17,231 bases of DNA from Bacteroidales bacterium (GTDB taxonomy: Bacteria; Bacteroidota; Bacteroidia; Bacteroidales; JAADJA01). Under the pieces are notes generated by a model that was not told where the DNA came from, searched no databases, and saw only the letters and a list, made by a program, of their open reading frames with translations. Of the stretch, positions 14,654 to 17,231 are shown in pieces; positions within the stretch are counted from its first letter, which is position 1; each line of letters starts with the position of its first letter. The position numbers and the translations under genes are program-made. Location of the stretch: assembly GCA_021106665.1 (NCBI GenBank), contig JAIOTR010000330.1, forward strand, positions 1 through 17,231, written 5' to 3'.

Positions 14654-17231
14654 TAGTCTAATAATTCTTCAAATTTGTAAAAGTACTGGTTTACTTTACT
14701 TTTGTAAAATGGTTTTAACGAAGGTGGCATGGTCTTTAATAATTCCACTTCGTTAAGTTCTTGCCTTTTATACTCCAAATATTTTTCAGGGTTACGAAAA
14801 TCTTGATCATAAGCTTCAGTTGATTCTCTTTTTTCCTCCTTTTCCCTTTCCAGCTCAGCATTTTCAGACTTTAATAATCGGGTTAAAATTTCTTTTTGCC
14901 GTAAAAGTGTTTCCTGAGTTACCATCTTATTTACCAGGTCTGTTTCTGTTTTTTCCATTTCACTCATGATCTTCTTTATCTCCTTACTCGCACCAAACTG
15001 ACCTTCTTTATTAAGTTGTTCGCTGAACTTACCCATTTGATTACGAATGGCTTCTTGTTGTGCTGCCATTCTAGCCAATTGCTCACTCATGCCTTGTCCA
15101 GAATTACTTTTCTTCCCTCCCTCCTTTTTTCCATTATCTTTCTTCCCTGCTTTCAGACTTTCAATTTGTTTATTGAGCTGCTCTTGTAACTGACGCATCG
15201 ATTTCATGGAACTGCTCCCTGATCCTGGCTTTGGTTTACCATTTTTGCAAGAACCATTGCAAGATCCTTGTTGCATACTCTGCATCATTTGATTCAATGT
15301 TTCAGCTAACATTAATGCAAGGTTATTGATTGAGGTCATTGCATGCTGTTGTCTACTACCTGCCTGACTTGTTTGCCTGTTGTTAAGATAATTAATTGAC
15401 TTCTCAATATTCTGATTAATTAAATTTATTTCTTTAGTTATAAAAGGTTCAATCATTATTTGCCGTTTGCTTAATGCAAACAATGAGTCTTCAACCATTT
15501 CCAGATCATCTGTAATTTTCTTTTGTTCCTGGATCAAATCTATATATTGAGGGTCATTTAAATTTACATTATTTACTTTCTCAATTAAATCTTCCTGGTC
15601 AAATGACAATTGGATCAAATTTTCAAGTATATCTCTCAGGGCATCAATATCTTCGCCCATTCCCTCCTCTACCATTTCTTGCTGCATGCTTAATAAGCTT
15701 TCAGACATTTCCTGCATTTTTTGGGAAGCATCTTTTTGAGATTTTGATGCCTTTTTCCGCTGATTTTTGTCCAATGAATTCTGACTTTCTTCCATGTCTT
15801 CATTAACACTCTCCTGTTCCTCCTCCATTTTATCAAAATTATTAGGGTCTTCCAGCTCTTCATTCATTTTTTCCAAATCTTCAAGATCTTTTGATAACTT
15901 CTCAAACTCTTTCTGTATATCCTCTTGCTCAGATTTCAAGGATTCTTCTTCGTTCTTTTTATCCAATGTTTCTTCACTTAATTTATCTTGTTTTTCAGAG
16001 AGTTGATTTAGCTTTTCAATTGTCTCTTCTAATTTTGATTCAAATTCTAATTGTTTAAAAAGCTCAAGATTTCTGTCAAGCATCTTCTCCAACTCCTCAT
16101 TCGACATCTTCATCTTTTCAAGCATTTCATTAACCTGATCTTTGTCAACTTCTTCTAATAATTCCTGTAATTCATCAAACAATTTTTTTAGCTCTTCATC
16201 CTGCATCAATTTATCAAACAACTCTTCCAATTGCCTTTGTTTATCAATAATTTCCTCATTAACCTCTTTGAATTGCTGCTCTCTTAAAGCCTTTTCCTCA
16301 TTTTCTTCTTTAATAGATTCTATCTTTTCCTGTAGTTCCTTTTGTTTATCAAGTAAAGATTGAATTTGCTGCCTGTCTTCCCAATTCAGCTCTTTTTTAT
16401 CCACCATCTTTTTTGTAAGCTTTTCAATATCTTTCTGAAGTTGCTGGGTCTCTTTGATGGCCTCTTCCATTTCATCCTTTATATCCTTGTTGCTTTCATC
16501 TCTTTGCTTATTTATATCGTTCAAATCAGGAAGTTTAAATGTCATCACCTGCGATTTTGAAGACTTACTTCCATGAATCCTGTCATTGTCCCAAATTTCA
16601 AAATAATATTCTACTTCGTCTCCCGCTTTCATGTTCAGGTCAACAATATCAAAGTAGTGAAAAATTTGCTGGGGATTGGCACTCTTGCTAAATTCGAGCT
16701 GATCAGTAATAGGTTGTGAAGTTACATCACTTTCATTTTTTACTTCGTAGTTGAAGGTGAGCATGTCAAAGCCATAATCATCCTTAATAACGCCTTTAAA
16801 ATATAGATACCTGTCTAAAATAGAATCTCTATATTCCTCAATTAAAATTGTCGGATAAAGATCTGGAATTACATTAATAGTATACATTAAAGAATCCGAA
16901 TTCTTAAGGAATTCGTTGGATGAATTGATTGAATAATTCTGACTTTGGTAAAACTTATTTATATATTTAAATGTGTTCGATTCATTCTTGTTTAATGTGA
17001 TACCAGTTTCCTGAAACCGCATATATATTTCCTCCGTATTTTTGGTGTAGAATAACCAACTAATCTCAGTCCCAACCGGAACTATTAAATCACCATTTTT
17101 TGACACCATTTCATCCCTTTTACCTGTGTAGGCTGGATAATCCAGGTTTATATCAAAATCAAGGATGATGGGTTTAGGTAATACCTTCAACTCATAAATA
17201 TCTGATTTATATTGATCAGCTAAAAGACTAA
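14653..17231 (-). CDS. DUF4175-like large coiled-coil envelope protein (5' partial)
   Basis: The frame is open to the right window edge, giving about 858 visible residues and no true start; the TTG at 17190 lies inside the protein. The first part has two beta-rich, Ig-like stretches (about 17200-16900 and 16870-16530), the first with LDYPAYTGK, typical of Bacteroidota DUF4175-family proteins. A very long Glu/Lys/Gln-rich coiled coil follows (about 16510-15640). After a helical region comes a Gly/Ser linker with CNGSCKNGKPKPGSG (about 15250), then a Gln/Lys-rich segment and a conserved-looking C-terminus ending SKVNQYFYKFEELLD. In such proteins the missing N-terminus usually carries membrane segments, so an inner-membrane anchor with an external beta/coiled-coil region is likely. 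The function of the family is unknown. It is translationally coupled to the RsbW-like ATPase, and is probably an early gene of the operon. Confidence 0.8.
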   Translation of the reverse strand, partial: SLLADQYKSDIYELKVLPKPIILDFDINLDYPAYTGKRDEMVSKNGDLIVPVGTEISWLFYTKNTEEIYMRFQETGITLNKNESNTFKYINKFYQSQNYSINSSNEFLKNSDSLMYTINVIPDLYPTILIEEYRDSILDRYLYFKGVIKDDYGFDMLTFNYEVKNESDVTSQPITDQLEFSKSANPQQIFHYFDIVDLNMKAGDEVEYYFEIWDNDRIHGSKSSKSQVMTFKLPDLNDINKQRDESNKDIKDEMEEAIKETQQLQKDIEKLTKKMVDKKELNWEDRQQIQSLLDKQKELQEKIESIKEENEEKALREQQFKEVNEEIIDKQRQLEELFDKLMQDEELKKLFDELQELLEEVDKDQVNEMLEKMKMSNEELEKMLDRNLELFKQLEFESKLEETIEKLNQLSEKQDKLSEETLDKKNEEESLKSEQEDIQKEFEKLSKDLEDLEKMNEELEDPNNFDKMEEEQESVNEDMEESQNSLDKNQRKKASKSQKDASQKMQEMSESLLSMQQEMVEEGMGEDIDALRDILENLIQLSFDQEDLIEKVNNVNLNDPQYIDLIQEQKKITDDLEMVEDSLFALSKRQIMIEPFITKEINLINQNIEKSINYLNNRQTSQAGSRQQHAMTSINNLALMLAETLNQMMQSMQQGSCNGSCKNGKPKPGSGSSSMKSMRQLQEQLNKQIESLKAGKKDNGKKEGGKKSNSGQGMSEQLARMAAQQEAIRNQMGKFSEQLNKEGQFGASKEIKKIMSEMEKTETDLVNKMVTQETLLRQKEILTRLLKSENAELEREKEEKRESTEAYDQDFRNPEKYLEYKRQELNEVELLKTMPPSLKPFYKSKVNQYFYKFEELLD

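Noticed and set aside
15603..16560. Several plus-strand ORFs, Ser/Cys-rich, opposite the coiled-coil gene
   Set aside because: They are antisense shadows of Glu/Lys/Gln codons, with low-complexity translations and no domain signal.
17188..17190. TTG at 17190 as start of the coiled-coil protein
   Set aside because: The frame stays open to the window edge and the residues upstream continue the same beta domain, so the gene is 5' truncated by the window.
1..17231. Defence system, prophage, insertion sequence, CRISPR array or tRNA/rRNA genes
   Set aside because: No transposase, integrase, nuclease-effector gene, spaced direct repeats or cloverleaf was found; the MutS-like ATPase and GHKL ATPase have ordinary relatives outside defence.

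Overview
The window looks like a chromosomal segment of a low-GC Bacteroidota bacterium, probably from the Bacteroidales/Marinilabiliales side. The evidence is a T9SS type A sorting-domain fragment, large secreted proteins with CarboxypepD_reg, GEVED and dockerin-like modules, a YbeY whose third metal ligand is Asp (as I recall it in Bacteroides), a two-membrane-hairpin MutS-like ATPase, and gene starts without clear Shine-Dalgarno sequences. No RNA gene, insertion sequence, CRISPR array or prophage gene is visible.

Left half, plus strand (1-7051). It opens with the last 42 codons of a secreted protein. After an intrinsic terminator comes its tandem paralogue, a 1254-residue M14 zinc carboxypeptidase with a long multidomain tail. 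Next are a stand-alone CYTH-fold triphosphatase-like protein, an orphan T9SS sorting domain that looks like the remnant of a lost secreted protein, a very GC-rich terminator, and a membrane-anchored MutS-family ATPase.

Right half, minus strand (7048-17231), read right to left. A 5'-truncated DUF4175-like coiled-coil protein is followed by a small RsbW/SpoIIAB-like ATPase, ybeY, mnmG and a zinc-ribbon SAM methyltransferase. These are tightly packed (1-bp overlap, then gaps of 19, 33 and 28 bp) and are probably one operon. After a 137-bp gap comes a 1231-residue NtrY-like histidine kinase, whose stop codon overlaps the convergent MutS-like gene by 4 bp. YbeY (16S rRNA maturation) and MnmG (tRNA wobble-uridine modification) are housekeeping RNA functions. 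The ATPase and the DUF4175-like protein suggest an envelope or regulatory link that cannot be resolved from sequence alone.

The most striking signal is a pair of parS-like ParB-binding palindromes (core GTTTCACGTGAAAC). One lies in each short gap flanking mnmG, and each is exactly 8 nt upstream of the next start codon. They suggest an origin-proximal centromere region. I see no clearly novel defence or mobile system. The less ordinary items are this parS pair, the tri-sensor 12-TM kinase, the GEVED domain nested inside another beta domain, and the decayed T9SS cargo.
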